9,829 bases of DNA from an uncultured Faecalibacterium sp. (GTDB lineage: Bacteria > Bacillota > Clostridia > Oscillospirales > Ruminococcaceae), in contig CALDNF010000125.1 in assembly GCA_937917475.1 (NCBI GenBank), forward strand, positions 1 through 9,829, read 5' to 3'. Positions 1 to 6,164 of this stretch are shown here, in pieces; within the stretch, counting starts at the first letter, position 1, and every line of letters begins with the position of its first letter. Below the pieces are notes generated by a model that was given only the letters and a program-made list of their open reading frames with translations, had not been told where the DNA came from and searched no databases. A program made the translations under genes and the position numbers.

Positions 1-1232
1 GTTGCCTACCATGATGGCTACCGGGGTGGCAAGGCCCAGCGCACGGGGCAGCTGATGACCAGAACCGAGATGCCCCGGGCCAGTGCATAGCCCAGCTCCC
101 GGCCCAGCAGTAGCCAGACGATGGTGGTGAGCACGGCAATGGAAATGACCGCCGGTACAAAGAATCCGGATACGGTGTCGGCGATCTTTGCAATGGGGGC
201 CTTGGTAGCGGCGGCATCGCTGACCATTTTGATGATCTGGGAAAGGGTAGTGTCCTCACCCACCCGGGTTGCCCGACAACGCAGGAAGCCGGACTGGTTG
301 GTGGTAGCGGCGGAAACTTTGTCGCCCTCAGCTTTGTCCACCGGGATACTCTCGCCGGTCAGTGCGCTTTCGTTGACAGCACTGCTGCCTTCCAGCACGA
401 TGCCGTCCACCGGGATGTTTCCACCGGGGCGGACCACAAATACATCGCCCTTCTGCACCTGCTCAATGGGAACGGTGACTTCGGCACCCTCCCGCACCAG
501 AGTAGCGGTCTTGGGGGCCAGCTTCATCAGACTCTTGAGGGCGTCGGTGGTTTTGCCTTTGGAGCGTGCTTCCAGCATCTTGCCCACGGTAATGAGGGTC
601 AGGATCATGGCCGCAGATTCAAAGTAGAACTCCATCATATAGTGCATGACCATCTCGTCATTGCCGTGGAGCTGTGCATCGGTCATGGCAAAGAGGGCGT
701 AGGTGCTCCAGACAAAGCTTGCCATGGAGCCCAACGCTACCAGAGTGTCCATGTTGGGTGCACCGTGGATAAGGCCCTTGAAGCCGCTGATGAAAAATTT
801 CTGGTTGATGACCATGATGATGCCCGCCAGCAGCAGCTGGACCAGACCCATGGCAATGTGGTTGCCATCGAACCAGTGGGGAAGGGGCCAGCCCCACATC
901 ATGTGCCCCATGGAGAAGTACATCAGCACAGCCAGAAAGCCGATGGACGCAATGAGCCGCCGTTTGAGCTTGGGGGTCTCATGGTCTGCCAGAGCGTCAA
1001 GCTCAGCGTTGGTGTCTGTTTTTGCAGGCCCGGCGGTTTTTGGGCTTGCGCCATAGCCTGCGTCCTGTACCGCCTGAATGATGGCAGCGGAGGAAGCAGT
1101 GCCCTCCACGCCCATTGAGTTGGTCAGCAGGCTCACCGAGCAGCTTGTAACGCCCGGCACCTTTTTGACCGCCTTTTCCACCCGGGCAGAGCAGGCGGCG
1201 CAGCTCATGCCGGTTACATTGTATTGTTCCAT
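1..1232 (-). CDS. copA: Copper-exporting P1B-type ATPase CopA, partial, frameshifted at the CPC motif
   Basis: Exports Cu(I) from the cytoplasm using ATP. Visible parts are one N-terminal heavy-metal-associated domain with GMSCAAC (Cys11, Cys14), a His/Met-rich first loop (about residues 109-125), hydrophobic segments near 93-108, 125-142, 161-183, 203-220 and 354-376, the actuator motif GNIPVDG (271-277) and TGES (292-295), then VISCP (392-396). The frame is then lost: the reading frame ends at position 18 with non-homologous residues. If one base is restored between 44 and 45, the canonical CPCALGLATPVAIMVG follows and stays open to the window edge. The phosphorylation and ATP-binding domains lie outside. 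The start at 1232 has GGAGGA 8 bp upstream. It lies 62 bp downstream of csoR, probably in one transcript. Family identity is secure. Whether the gene is intact depends on whether the deletion is real or a sequencing error. Confidence 0.93.
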
Positions 1233-1294
1233 TGTGCTATTCCTCCAAATCGGAACCAGTGAGATGCCTTGGGGTCAGGATACCCCGGAAAGGG

Positions 1295-1669
1295 TCATTT
1301 CATGAGTTTGGACAGGAGCCAGAGCAGCTCGTCCAGTTTTTCCTCATTGCCCTGCCGCAGGTCATCCGCCACACAGGTGCGGATGTGCTGGCCCAGCAGT
1401 TCTTTGGTAAAGCTGTTCAGGGCGGAGTTGACGGCGGCTACCTGCACCAGAACATCGGTGCAGTAGACGTCTTTTTCCACCATGCCCCGGATGCCCCGTA
1501 CCTGACCTTCGATCCGGCTCAGACGGTTGATAAGGCGGCGATATTCCGCTTCGGTCCGCTTTTTGTGACGGCAGCAGCTTTCAGCGGCGGGCTGTGTAGT
1601 TTCTGCATCGGCAGCGCAGTGGGGACAGACAGCTTCCTCGCAGGAGGTTTCGTGTTGTAACTCGGACAT
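1295..1669 (-). CDS. csoR: CsoR/DUF156-family copper-sensing transcriptional repressor
   Basis: All-helical metal-sensing repressor of 124 residues. The family core runs from about residue 38 to the end (RRLINRLSRIEGQVRGI and onward). The copper ligands of CsoR are present with the exact family spacing: Cys70, then His95 25 residues later, then Cys99 4 residues later, as in the C-H-C set of the Mycobacterium tuberculosis protein. This favours Cu(I) sensing over formaldehyde-sensing (FrmR) or persulfide-sensing (CstR) relatives. The first 37 residues are an unusual Cys/His-rich extension (Cys10, Cys15, His17, Cys18, Cys32, Cys33, His35). AAGGAG lies 9 bp before the start. It is followed by copA and preceded by a promoter containing a CsoR-type operator, so autoregulation of a csoR-copA operon is the likely arrangement. 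The function is inferred from ligands and context. Confidence 0.93.
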   Translation of the reverse strand: MSELQHETSCEEAVCPHCAADAETTQPAAESCCRHKKRTEAEYRRLINRLSRIEGQVRGIRGMVEKDVYCTDVLVQVAAVNSALNSFTKELLGQHIRTCVADDLRQGNEEKLDELLWLLSKLMK

Positions 1670-1705
1670 AGGATCGGGCTCCTTTCCAGTTCAAAGCGAT
1701 TAATT

Positions 1706-1734
1706 TACATACTACCCGTAAGGGGTATTCTCAA
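1706..1734 (-). promoter_or_regulatory. csoR-copA promoter with embedded CsoR operator
   Basis: On the minus strand, TTGAGA (-35, at 1729-1734) and TATGTA (-10, at 1706-1711) are separated by exactly 17 bp. Inside that spacer, 1713-1727 reads TACCCGTAAGGGGTA, a perfect 5-bp inverted repeat with a 5-bp centre, which resembles known CsoR operators of Firmicutes. Repressor bound here would directly block RNA polymerase, and release on Cu(I) binding would induce csoR and copA. The expected transcript start is about 30 bp upstream of the csoR start codon. Confidence 0.8.
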
Positions 1735-1835
1735 CGGCTTGATTTTAGCACAGTTTGTCCCACTGTACAAGTAGGAATTGCAATTTCAAATGTTAATTTT
1801 CTGTGAACGCAAGGAGAAGAACTTAAAAAGCATAG

Positions 1836-1866
1836 AAAAAGAGCTGCAATCAGAAAATTGCAGCTC
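1836..1866 (-). terminator. Rho-independent terminator after the isomerase gene
   Basis: A perfect 10-bp stem (1841-1850 pairing with 1857-1866, arm GAGCTGCAAT) with a 6-nt loop is followed on the minus strand by five T residues (1836-1840), with a second T run a little further on. It lies 45 bp after the stop codon of the gene ending at 1911. No T run follows in the plus direction, so it is one-way. It insulates the csoR promoter from upstream minus-strand transcription. Confidence 0.88.
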
Positions 1867-1910
1867 GAACGGTTGGTTATTCGATTTTTGCCCGATACCG
1901 GGAGAAAAGA

Positions 1911-2747
1911 TCAATATGCAAACTGTTTCATGAAGGAAATATCACTGGCGGAACGGGCAGGAACGGCCTCTTCCCGGAGAACAGGAATGGAAGCCTGCGG
2001 CATCTGCCGCAGCATGGCAAAGCCGCCGGCATAGTCTACGCAGGAATCCTCAAGGCTGGTGGAGTAGAGCGTTCTGTCGGGCTTGAAATTCTGGCCCTTG
2101 AAATGGACAGCGGCAATTTTGTCGCCGTACCAGCTGCCCACCTTGTCCCAGATGCGACGCTGTGCATCCAGTGAAGCATCTTCCGGGCCGACATAGTTGG
2201 CAAGATCACAGAGGATCCGCAGGTTGGGGCTGGCGATGGTGTCCAGAACCATTTTTACCGCCTCGGGGGTATTCATGGCGTGGTAGTAAACGCACTCCAC
2301 GGCGAACAGCACACCCTGCTCTTCGCAGGCTGGCAGGATCTCGCTCAGGCTCCGGAGCAAAGCTTCCTGCGCTTCTTTCCGGGAAACACCGGGCTGCTTT
2401 GCCATGTTGGTGGTCTCGCTGCCCATGCATCCGGCGTTCAAGGCTTTGGCTACCGGGATCTGGCTCAGAACTTTAGCAACTTCGGCTTTCCGGCGGTCCT
2501 CGTCGGCGTAGCTCAGCTCCACATAGGTGCCATCCACGGCAATGGAAACGCCACTCTTTGCCACAGCGGCCTGCGTTGCAGCAACCAGCTCATCCGTAAC
2601 ATCGGCGTAGCTCTTTACGCCCTCAATGGCCTTGGTGTAGGCCAGCTGTGTGCAGCGGAAACCCGCATTCCCGATGGAAGAAAACAGGGTGTCCGGGTCG
2701 TGACGGCCGAAATCGTGGCCTCGTGCACCAATGATGAATTCAGGCAT
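1911..2747 (-). CDS. Sugar phosphate isomerase/epimerase (xylose isomerase-like TIM barrel)
   Basis: Predicted cytoplasmic TIM-barrel enzyme of 278 residues in the AP-endonuclease-2/xylose-isomerase-like superfamily, which interconverts sugars or sugar-like compounds using a divalent metal. The four expected metal-site residues are seen in order at strand ends: Glu151 (FAVECVYYH), Asp181 (ILCDLANY), His215 (AAVHFKG) and Glu259 (PVLREEA). No signal peptide is evident. The start at 2747 has GGAGGT 5 bp upstream. It lies 17 bp after the esterase-like gene and so is probably the last gene of the DUF4250-esterase-isomerase cluster, followed by a strong terminator. The substrate cannot be read from the sequence, since the superfamily includes inosose dehydratases, hydroxypyruvate isomerases and ketose epimerases. 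Family call is firm, specific function unknown. Confidence 0.85.
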   Translation of the reverse strand: MPEFIIGARGHDFGRHDPDTLFSSIGNAGFRCTQLAYTKAIEGVKSYADVTDELVAATQAAVAKSGVSIAVDGTYVELSYADEDRRKAEVAKVLSQIPVAKALNAGCMGSETTNMAKQPGVSRKEAQEALLRSLSEILPACEEQGVLFAVECVYYHAMNTPEAVKMVLDTIASPNLRILCDLANYVGPEDASLDAQRRIWDKVGSWYGDKIAAVHFKGQNFKPDRTLYSTSLEDSCVDYAGGFAMLRQMPQASIPVLREEAVPARSASDISFMKQFAY

Positions 2748-2764
2748 AGCGTACCTCCGTTCTT

Positions 2765-3571
2765 TTAGTCAAACAGCCGCTGGGCGAACATCCCGAACTG
2801 CTTGTTCCACCAGTACCAGTCATGAGAAACATCGCCGCCCCAGATTTCGATGTGGGCGGGCAGGCCCTGCTCTTCCAACGCAGAACTGAGTGCCTTGGTG
2901 TCCGCAAGAGCTTCGTCCTCGTAGCCGCCCTGACCAACGCAGAGGAAGAGGGAATTTTCGTCGGCCTTGGCCAGCAGAGAGTTGTCCAGCAGCCCATCGG
3001 TGTGCAGTGCGGCCAGTGGGCTGTTCCGGAGGATGAGGTCGTCCCCATCGGCAGGGCCGAAGAAGCGGCTCACATCATAGATGCCGGACAGGCCGATGGC
3101 ACCGGCGAAGACTTCCGGACGACGGAGACGGCAGTTGACAGCCTGATAGGCACCCGTGTCGATGCCGGCACACCAGAGCCTGACCGGCTCTGTCTTTTTG
3201 GCGGAAGCTTCGTCCTTTTTAGCGGAAGCTTCGTCCTCCGGTACAGAGGGGGCGTTCAGCTCCCGGATGCGGGCGGCAAGCTCCACGGTCAGGTAATTGA
3301 AATATTTTTCCTGCAGTTCCGCTTTGCGGCGGGGAGAGGCGTTGCCCGCAAGCAGGCTCTCGGCATCGATGCTGTCAGCACAAAAAAGCTGCATCTTGCC
3401 GGAATTCAGCAGGGAAGCAGCAGCATCCACGGTACCGGAGTTCTCCCAATCGTAAAAACGGCCGCCCCGGGCAGGCAGGGCCAGCACCGGCACGCCGCTG
3501 TGACCGTAGACTTTGAACTCCATCTCCCGGCCCAGTACCGGGCTCCACTCTTTATAATAGGTTCCTTCCAT
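2765..3571 (-). CDS. Esterase-family alpha/beta-hydrolase-like protein with altered nucleophile motif
   Basis: Protein of 268 residues resembling the putative esterase family. The second half has the family pattern: a nucleophile-elbow region followed by AYQAVNCRLRRPEVFAGAIGLSG, then NSPLAAL, CVGQGGYEDE and the histidine motif GGDVSHDWYWW with His250. Where the family has a GxSxG elbow this protein has G136-I-D138-T-G140, so the expected nucleophile Ser is Asp. It may therefore be catalytically inactive or chemically different. Residues 113-126 are a tandem DEASAKK duplication in a charged linker that interrupts the domain. No signal peptide is seen, so it is presumably cytoplasmic. AAGGAGG lies 7 bp before the start. 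It is 12 bp downstream of DUF4250 and 17 bp upstream of the isomerase gene. Substrate or binding partner is unknown. Confidence 0.8.
   Translation of the reverse strand: MEGTYYKEWSPVLGREMEFKVYGHSGVPVLALPARGGRFYDWENSGTVDAAASLLNSGKMQLFCADSIDAESLLAGNASPRRKAELQEKYFNYLTVELAARIRELNAPSVPEDEASAKKDEASAKKTEPVRLWCAGIDTGAYQAVNCRLRRPEVFAGAIGLSGIYDVSRFFGPADGDDLILRNSPLAALHTDGLLDNSLLAKADENSLFLCVGQGGYEDEALADTKALSSALEEQGLPAHIEIWGGDVSHDWYWWNKQFGMFAQRLFD
3194..3235 (-). repeat. 21-bp tandem duplication inside the esterase-like gene
   Basis: Two adjacent 21-bp units (3194-3214 and 3215-3235) differ at one base (G3200 versus A3221). Being a multiple of three, the repeat keeps the frame and encodes DEASAKK twice at residues 113-126. 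It looks like a recent slippage or duplication event in a tolerant surface linker. Confidence 0.9.
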
Positions 3572-3583
3572 GATCCATCCTCC

Positions 3584-3760
3584 TTACACAAACTGGTTGC
3601 GTTGCGGGTCGTAAGTGTACCCGATGGCAGAAAGCTTTGCGCACAGGGCGGTTTTGTCCTCGTACAGATCGTCGCAGAGCGCATCAAGGCTTGAATAGAA
3701 ATCGCGAAGCTTCAGGTTTATGACGCTCAGAAGCATCACAGGGTCGTTGGGCAGTGCCAT
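3584..3760 (-). CDS. DUF4250 small protein
   Basis: Protein of 58 residues beginning MALPNDPVMLLSVINLKL and ending DPQRNQFV, matching my recollection of the DUF4250 family, small clostridial proteins of unknown function with conserved LPNDPVMLLS at the start and RNQFV at the end. The frame is open further upstream to an ATG at 3802, but that start would fall inside the rpmB terminator hairpin. The ATG at 3760 has an excellent AGGAGG ribosome binding site and starts exactly at the family's N-terminus, so it is chosen. No membrane segment or cofactor motif is visible. It is followed 12 bp later by the esterase-like gene, suggesting one transcript. Function unknown. Confidence 0.87.
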   Translation of the reverse strand: MALPNDPVMLLSVINLKLRDFYSSLDALCDDLYEDKTALCAKLSAIGYTYDPQRNQFV

Positions 3761-3766
3761 GGTGAT

Positions 3767-3774
3767 CTCCTCCT
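3767..3774 (-). promoter_or_regulatory. Ribosome binding site that fixes the DUF4250 start
   Basis: AGGAGGAG on the minus strand ends 6 bp before the ATG at 3758-3760. It decides against the longer reading frame beginning at 3802, which has no such site and lies inside a terminator stem. Confidence 0.85.
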
Positions 3775-3787
3775 GAAAAATGATAAC

Positions 3788-3818
3788 AAAAAAACCGGTC
3801 ACTCGACAAAGTGACCGG
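3788..3818 (-). terminator. Rho-independent terminator of rpmB
   Basis: A 9-bp GC-rich stem (3795-3803 with 3810-3818, arm CCGGTCACT) and 6-nt loop are followed on the minus strand by seven T residues (3788-3794). It starts 14 bp after the rpmB stop codon. Only 27 bp separate its T run from the DUF4250 start codon, so it could also work as a partial terminator controlling flow into that cluster. Confidence 0.92.
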
Positions 3819-3832
3819 CAATACGCAGCAGC

Positions 3833-4021
3833 TTAGACAGCGCGGGTAACTTTGCCAGCGCGCAGGCAACGAGAGCATGCGTAGATATACTTGGGAGAAC
3901 CCTCCACGACCGCCTTGACACGACGGACATTCGGCTTCCAGGTACGGTTGGAACGGCGATGAGAGTGAGAGACCTTAATACCAAAGGTAACACCCTTGCC
4001 GCAGCATTCACACTTAGCCAT
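3833..4021 (-). CDS. rpmB: 50S ribosomal protein L28
   Basis: Protein of 62 residues with the full L28 signature: MAKCECCGKG at the start, VSHSHRRSNRTWKPNVRRV in the middle and a basic C-terminus. It is the zinc-binding (C+) form, with two CxxC pairs, Cys4/Cys7 and Cys49/Cys52. It is a structural protein of the large ribosomal subunit. The start at 4021 is preceded by AGGAGGT 9 bp upstream. It appears to be a single-gene transcript with its own promoter and terminator. Length and composition are normal for the family. Confidence 0.97.
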   Translation of the reverse strand: MAKCECCGKGVTFGIKVSHSHRRSNRTWKPNVRRVKAVVEGSPKYIYACSRCLRAGKVTRAV

Positions 4022-4075
4022 GGTACTTGCACCTCCTAGCAGTGAAGTAAGGAATTCAAAATAATCAGCTTGACT

Positions 4076-4104
4076 ATTTTACCAGACCCGGAGTAAAAAA
4101 GCAA
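4076..4104 (-). promoter_or_regulatory. rpmB promoter
   Basis: On the minus strand TTGCTT (-35, 4099-4104) and TAAAAT (-10, 4076-4081) are spaced by 17 bp. The expected transcript begins about 50 bp before the rpmB start codon. It is back to back with the plus-strand promoter at 4152-4180 in a 195-bp AT-rich divergent region (4022-4216). I see no clear operator there. Confidence 0.72.
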
Positions 4105-4151
4105 GGGTATTTTTGAATTTTGTGGGATTTTTTTGCGTTACAGCTGCCCTC

Positions 4152-4180
4152 TTGCCTAAAGCTTTCAAAAATAGTACAAT
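4152..4180 (+). promoter_or_regulatory. Promoter of the M50 protease-scpA-scpB-DUF2953 operon
   Basis: TTGCCT (-35, 4152-4157) and TACAAT (-10, 4175-4180) are separated by exactly 17 bp. The expected transcript start is near 4187, about 30 bp before the first start codon at 4217, which has AGGAGA as ribosome binding site. Confidence 0.75.
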
Positions 4181-4216
4181 AAAAAAGTATCAAATCCAAC
4201 CAGACAGGAGAACAAC

Positions 4217-4891
4217 ATGACCTCACAGGGAATTTATTATCTCATCCGGGCACTGGTCACCGCCATTGCTATCCCATTCCATGAGGCGGGGCACGCATTG
4301 GCGGCGTGGCTGCTGGGCGACCCCACGGCCAAGCGGGAGGGGCGGCTCTCACTGAATCCGTTCCGCCACTTTGACCTCTGGGGTACCCTTTGCATGATCT
4401 TTGTGGGCGTGGGCTGGGCAAAACCGGTATCCACCGATCCCCGCAATTTTAAAAATCCCAAATGGGGCATGGCTCTCACTGCTCTGGCAGGGCCGGTGGC
4501 CAATCTGCTGCTGGCATACTTGGGCATGATAATTTGGAAGCTGATGTATTATTGGGCACCGGTCAACGATATGACCATCTTTGCAGCCCGCTTCCTGCAG
4601 TTTCTTGTTTCCATGGACGTAGGTCTTGCGGTGTTCAATCTGATCCCGGTGCCGCCGCTGGACGGCAGCCGCATTTTGCTGGCTGTGCTGCCGGAGCGGA
4701 TCTATTTCGGCATCATGCGGTATGAGCGATTCATCATGATCGCCATACTGGCGGCAGTCTATCTGGGCTTTTTGGATGGCCCGCTCAGCACAATGAACAA
4801 TGTTGTCTGGGATTTACTGGATCTGGGAACTCAGTACATTGATAAGATCGCCTATTCCATCTATTATGCCGGGATGGGGGCGGTGGTCTGA
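4217..4891 (+). CDS. Site-2 protease family (M50) intramembrane metalloprotease
   Basis: Membrane protein of 224 residues with the zinc-protease motif HEAGH (His22, Glu23, His26) in the first hydrophobic segment and the second metal-site motif NLIPVPPLDG (141-150, Asp149) in a later one. Both are diagnostic of the M50B short-form site-2 protease group often found next to scpA in Firmicutes. A central AGPVANLLLA segment (91-100) and further hydrophobic stretches near 122-145 and 168-185 fit a multi-pass protein. No PDZ domain is present. Members cut membrane-embedded substrates, but the substrate here is unknown. It is the first gene of the operon, and its TGA stop overlaps the scpA ATG by one base, implying translational coupling. 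Both catalytic motifs look intact. Confidence 0.92.
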   Translation: MTSQGIYYLIRALVTAIAIPFHEAGHALAAWLLGDPTAKREGRLSLNPFRHFDLWGTLCMIFVGVGWAKPVSTDPRNFKNPKWGMALTALAGPVANLLLAYLGMIIWKLMYYWAPVNDMTIFAARFLQFLVSMDVGLAVFNLIPVPPLDGSRILLAVLPERIYFGIMRYERFIMIAILAAVYLGFLDGPLSTMNNVVWDLLDLGTQYIDKIAYSIYYAGMGAVV

Positions 4892-5625
4892 TGGCAGGGG
4901 AGCTGACCTTCCGGCTGGAAGATTTTGAGGGCCCGCTGGAATTATTGCTGGCTCTTGTGGCCAAACATAAGATGGACCTGCACAACATCCCCATCCTGAC
5001 CCTCATCGATCAGTATACCCGCACGGTGGAAGCGGCGCAGGCGGAAGACCCGGAGATCGCCAGCAGCTTCATTGAAATGGCGGCACATCTGGTGGAGATG
5101 AAAAGCTACCTGCTGCTGCCCCGCAGCGAAGAAGGCGAGCGGATGAAAGAAGAACTGACCGGCCAGCTCATCGAGTACGATCAGTGCCGCCGGATGGCTG
5201 CAAAACTGCGGCAGCGGGGGGAGCAGTTCTGCCGCTTTACCCGTCGCCCGTTGGAAGTGGAGTGGGACAATACCTATACACTTCATCACTCGCCGCAGAT
5301 GCTGGCGGACTGCTGGCAGGCCCTGATGGGGCGCACTTCCATCCGTCGGGAGCCGACGAAAGAACAGTTTGAGCCGCTGGTCTCTGCACCGGTGGTATCG
5401 GTGAGCAGCCGGGTGGTATTCATCCTCCGGCGTCTGCTTACCGCAGGTGCAGAAAAGCTTGAGCGAATGGGACAGCTGTTTTCCCACCGCCAGAGCCGGA
5501 GTACCAATGTGGCTACTTTTCTGGCTCTGCTGGAGCTGGTGCGAGGCGGGCGGATCGAGTTGGACGAAGAAGGACGGATGACCCTCCGCCGGGGCCGTAC
5601 CGAACGGACAAAGGAGACAAAATGA
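4891..5625 (+). CDS. scpA: Segregation and condensation protein A (kleisin)
   Basis: Kleisin subunit of the bacterial SMC-ScpAB condensin, which bridges SMC heads and helps compact and segregate the chromosome. Length is 244 residues. The N-terminal SMC-neck-binding part shows the family hallmark FEGPLELLLALVAKHKMDL (12-30) and IPILTLIDQYT, then the helical MAAHLVEMKSYLLLPR region. The C-terminal winged helix that contacts the SMC head is seen near 210-235 (TNVATFLALLELVRGGRI). The middle is the ScpB-binding linker. The start is the ATG overlapping the upstream stop codon (TGATG), and the end overlaps scpB by 4 bp (ATGA). Both imply coupled translation and matched subunit supply. Confidence 0.96.
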   Translation: MAGELTFRLEDFEGPLELLLALVAKHKMDLHNIPILTLIDQYTRTVEAAQAEDPEIASSFIEMAAHLVEMKSYLLLPRSEEGERMKEELTGQLIEYDQCRRMAAKLRQRGEQFCRFTRRPLEVEWDNTYTLHHSPQMLADCWQALMGRTSIRREPTKEQFEPLVSAPVVSVSSRVVFILRRLLTAGAEKLERMGQLFSHRQSRSTNVATFLALLELVRGGRIELDEEGRMTLRRGRTERTKETK

Positions 5626-6164
5626 ACCAGAAACAGATCCGTGCCTCGGTGGAGGCAATGCTGTTTGCAGCCGGAGAGCCGGTGGGAGTCGATAAACTGG
5701 CACAGGCGGTGCAGCTGCCCCAGACCAGTGTGGAAGATGCGCTGGAAGCTCTGCGGACACGTTACGCCCGGGAGGACAGCGGCTTATGTCTGCTGCATCT
5801 GGATACCCGGTGGCAGCTTGCGACCAAGGATGAATTTGCGGAGTGCGTCCGTCGTCTGCTGGATGCCCGCCGGGCGGTGCCTTTGGGTCCCGCAGCCATG
5901 GAAACGCTGACGGTCATTGCCTACAATCAGCCGGTTTCTCGTGCTTTTATTGAACAGGTGCGGGGCGTGGACTCCTCGTCCAGCGTGTCCGGACTGCTGG
6001 AAAAGGGCCTGATCGAGGAAGCAGGCCGTCTGGACCTGCCGGGCCGTCCGGTAAGCTTTCGCACAACGGATGCCTTTCTGCGGGCTTTCGGTCTGTCCAG
6101 CCTTGCGGACCTTCCGCCGGTGCGGGAGGAGCATGAAACAGCGGCAGAGGGGGCAAATCTATGA
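5622..6164 (+). CDS. scpB: Segregation and condensation protein B
   Basis: Partner of ScpA in the SMC condensin. It forms a dimer of tandem winged-helix domains that binds the kleisin linker. Length is 180 residues, usual for the family. Recognisable pieces are RASVEAMLFAAGEPV near the start, the conserved LGPAAMETLTVIAYNQPVSR (about 88-107) with IEQVRGV following, LLEKGLIEEAGRLDLPGRP, and the typical ending TTDAFLRAFGLSSLADLP (148-165). Stop and start codons overlap by 4 bp with scpA upstream and with the DUF2953 gene downstream. Confidence 0.96.
   Translation: MNQKQIRASVEAMLFAAGEPVGVDKLAQAVQLPQTSVEDALEALRTRYAREDSGLCLLHLDTRWQLATKDEFAECVRRLLDARRAVPLGPAAMETLTVIAYNQPVSRAFIEQVRGVDSSSSVSGLLEKGLIEEAGRLDLPGRPVSFRTTDAFLRAFGLSSLADLPPVREEHETAAEGANL

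Noticed and set aside
38..60. Programmed ribosomal frameshift at the copA break, as reported for Escherichia coli copA
   Set aside because: No heptameric slippery site is evident. A -1 shift on CCCC would give CPR rather than CPC, so it would not restore the metal site. The position is also far from the HMA domain boundary where the known event occurs. A plain one-base deletion or sequencing error fits better.
1750..1766. Inverted repeat ACAGT-N7-ACTGT upstream of the csoR promoter, with an overlapping TTGT/ACAA dyad
   Set aside because: The arms are only 4-5 bp and it lies beyond the -35 element with no matching regulator in sight. This could easily occur by chance.
2822..3694. Plus-strand open frame opposite the esterase-like gene and DUF4250
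   Set aside because: The minus-strand genes have good start signals and recognisable families. This frame has neither.
4942..5760. Minus-strand open frame opposite scpA and scpB
   Set aside because: It mirrors two confidently assigned genes, and its composition (His/Gln/Pro rich) is typical of reverse-complement translation.
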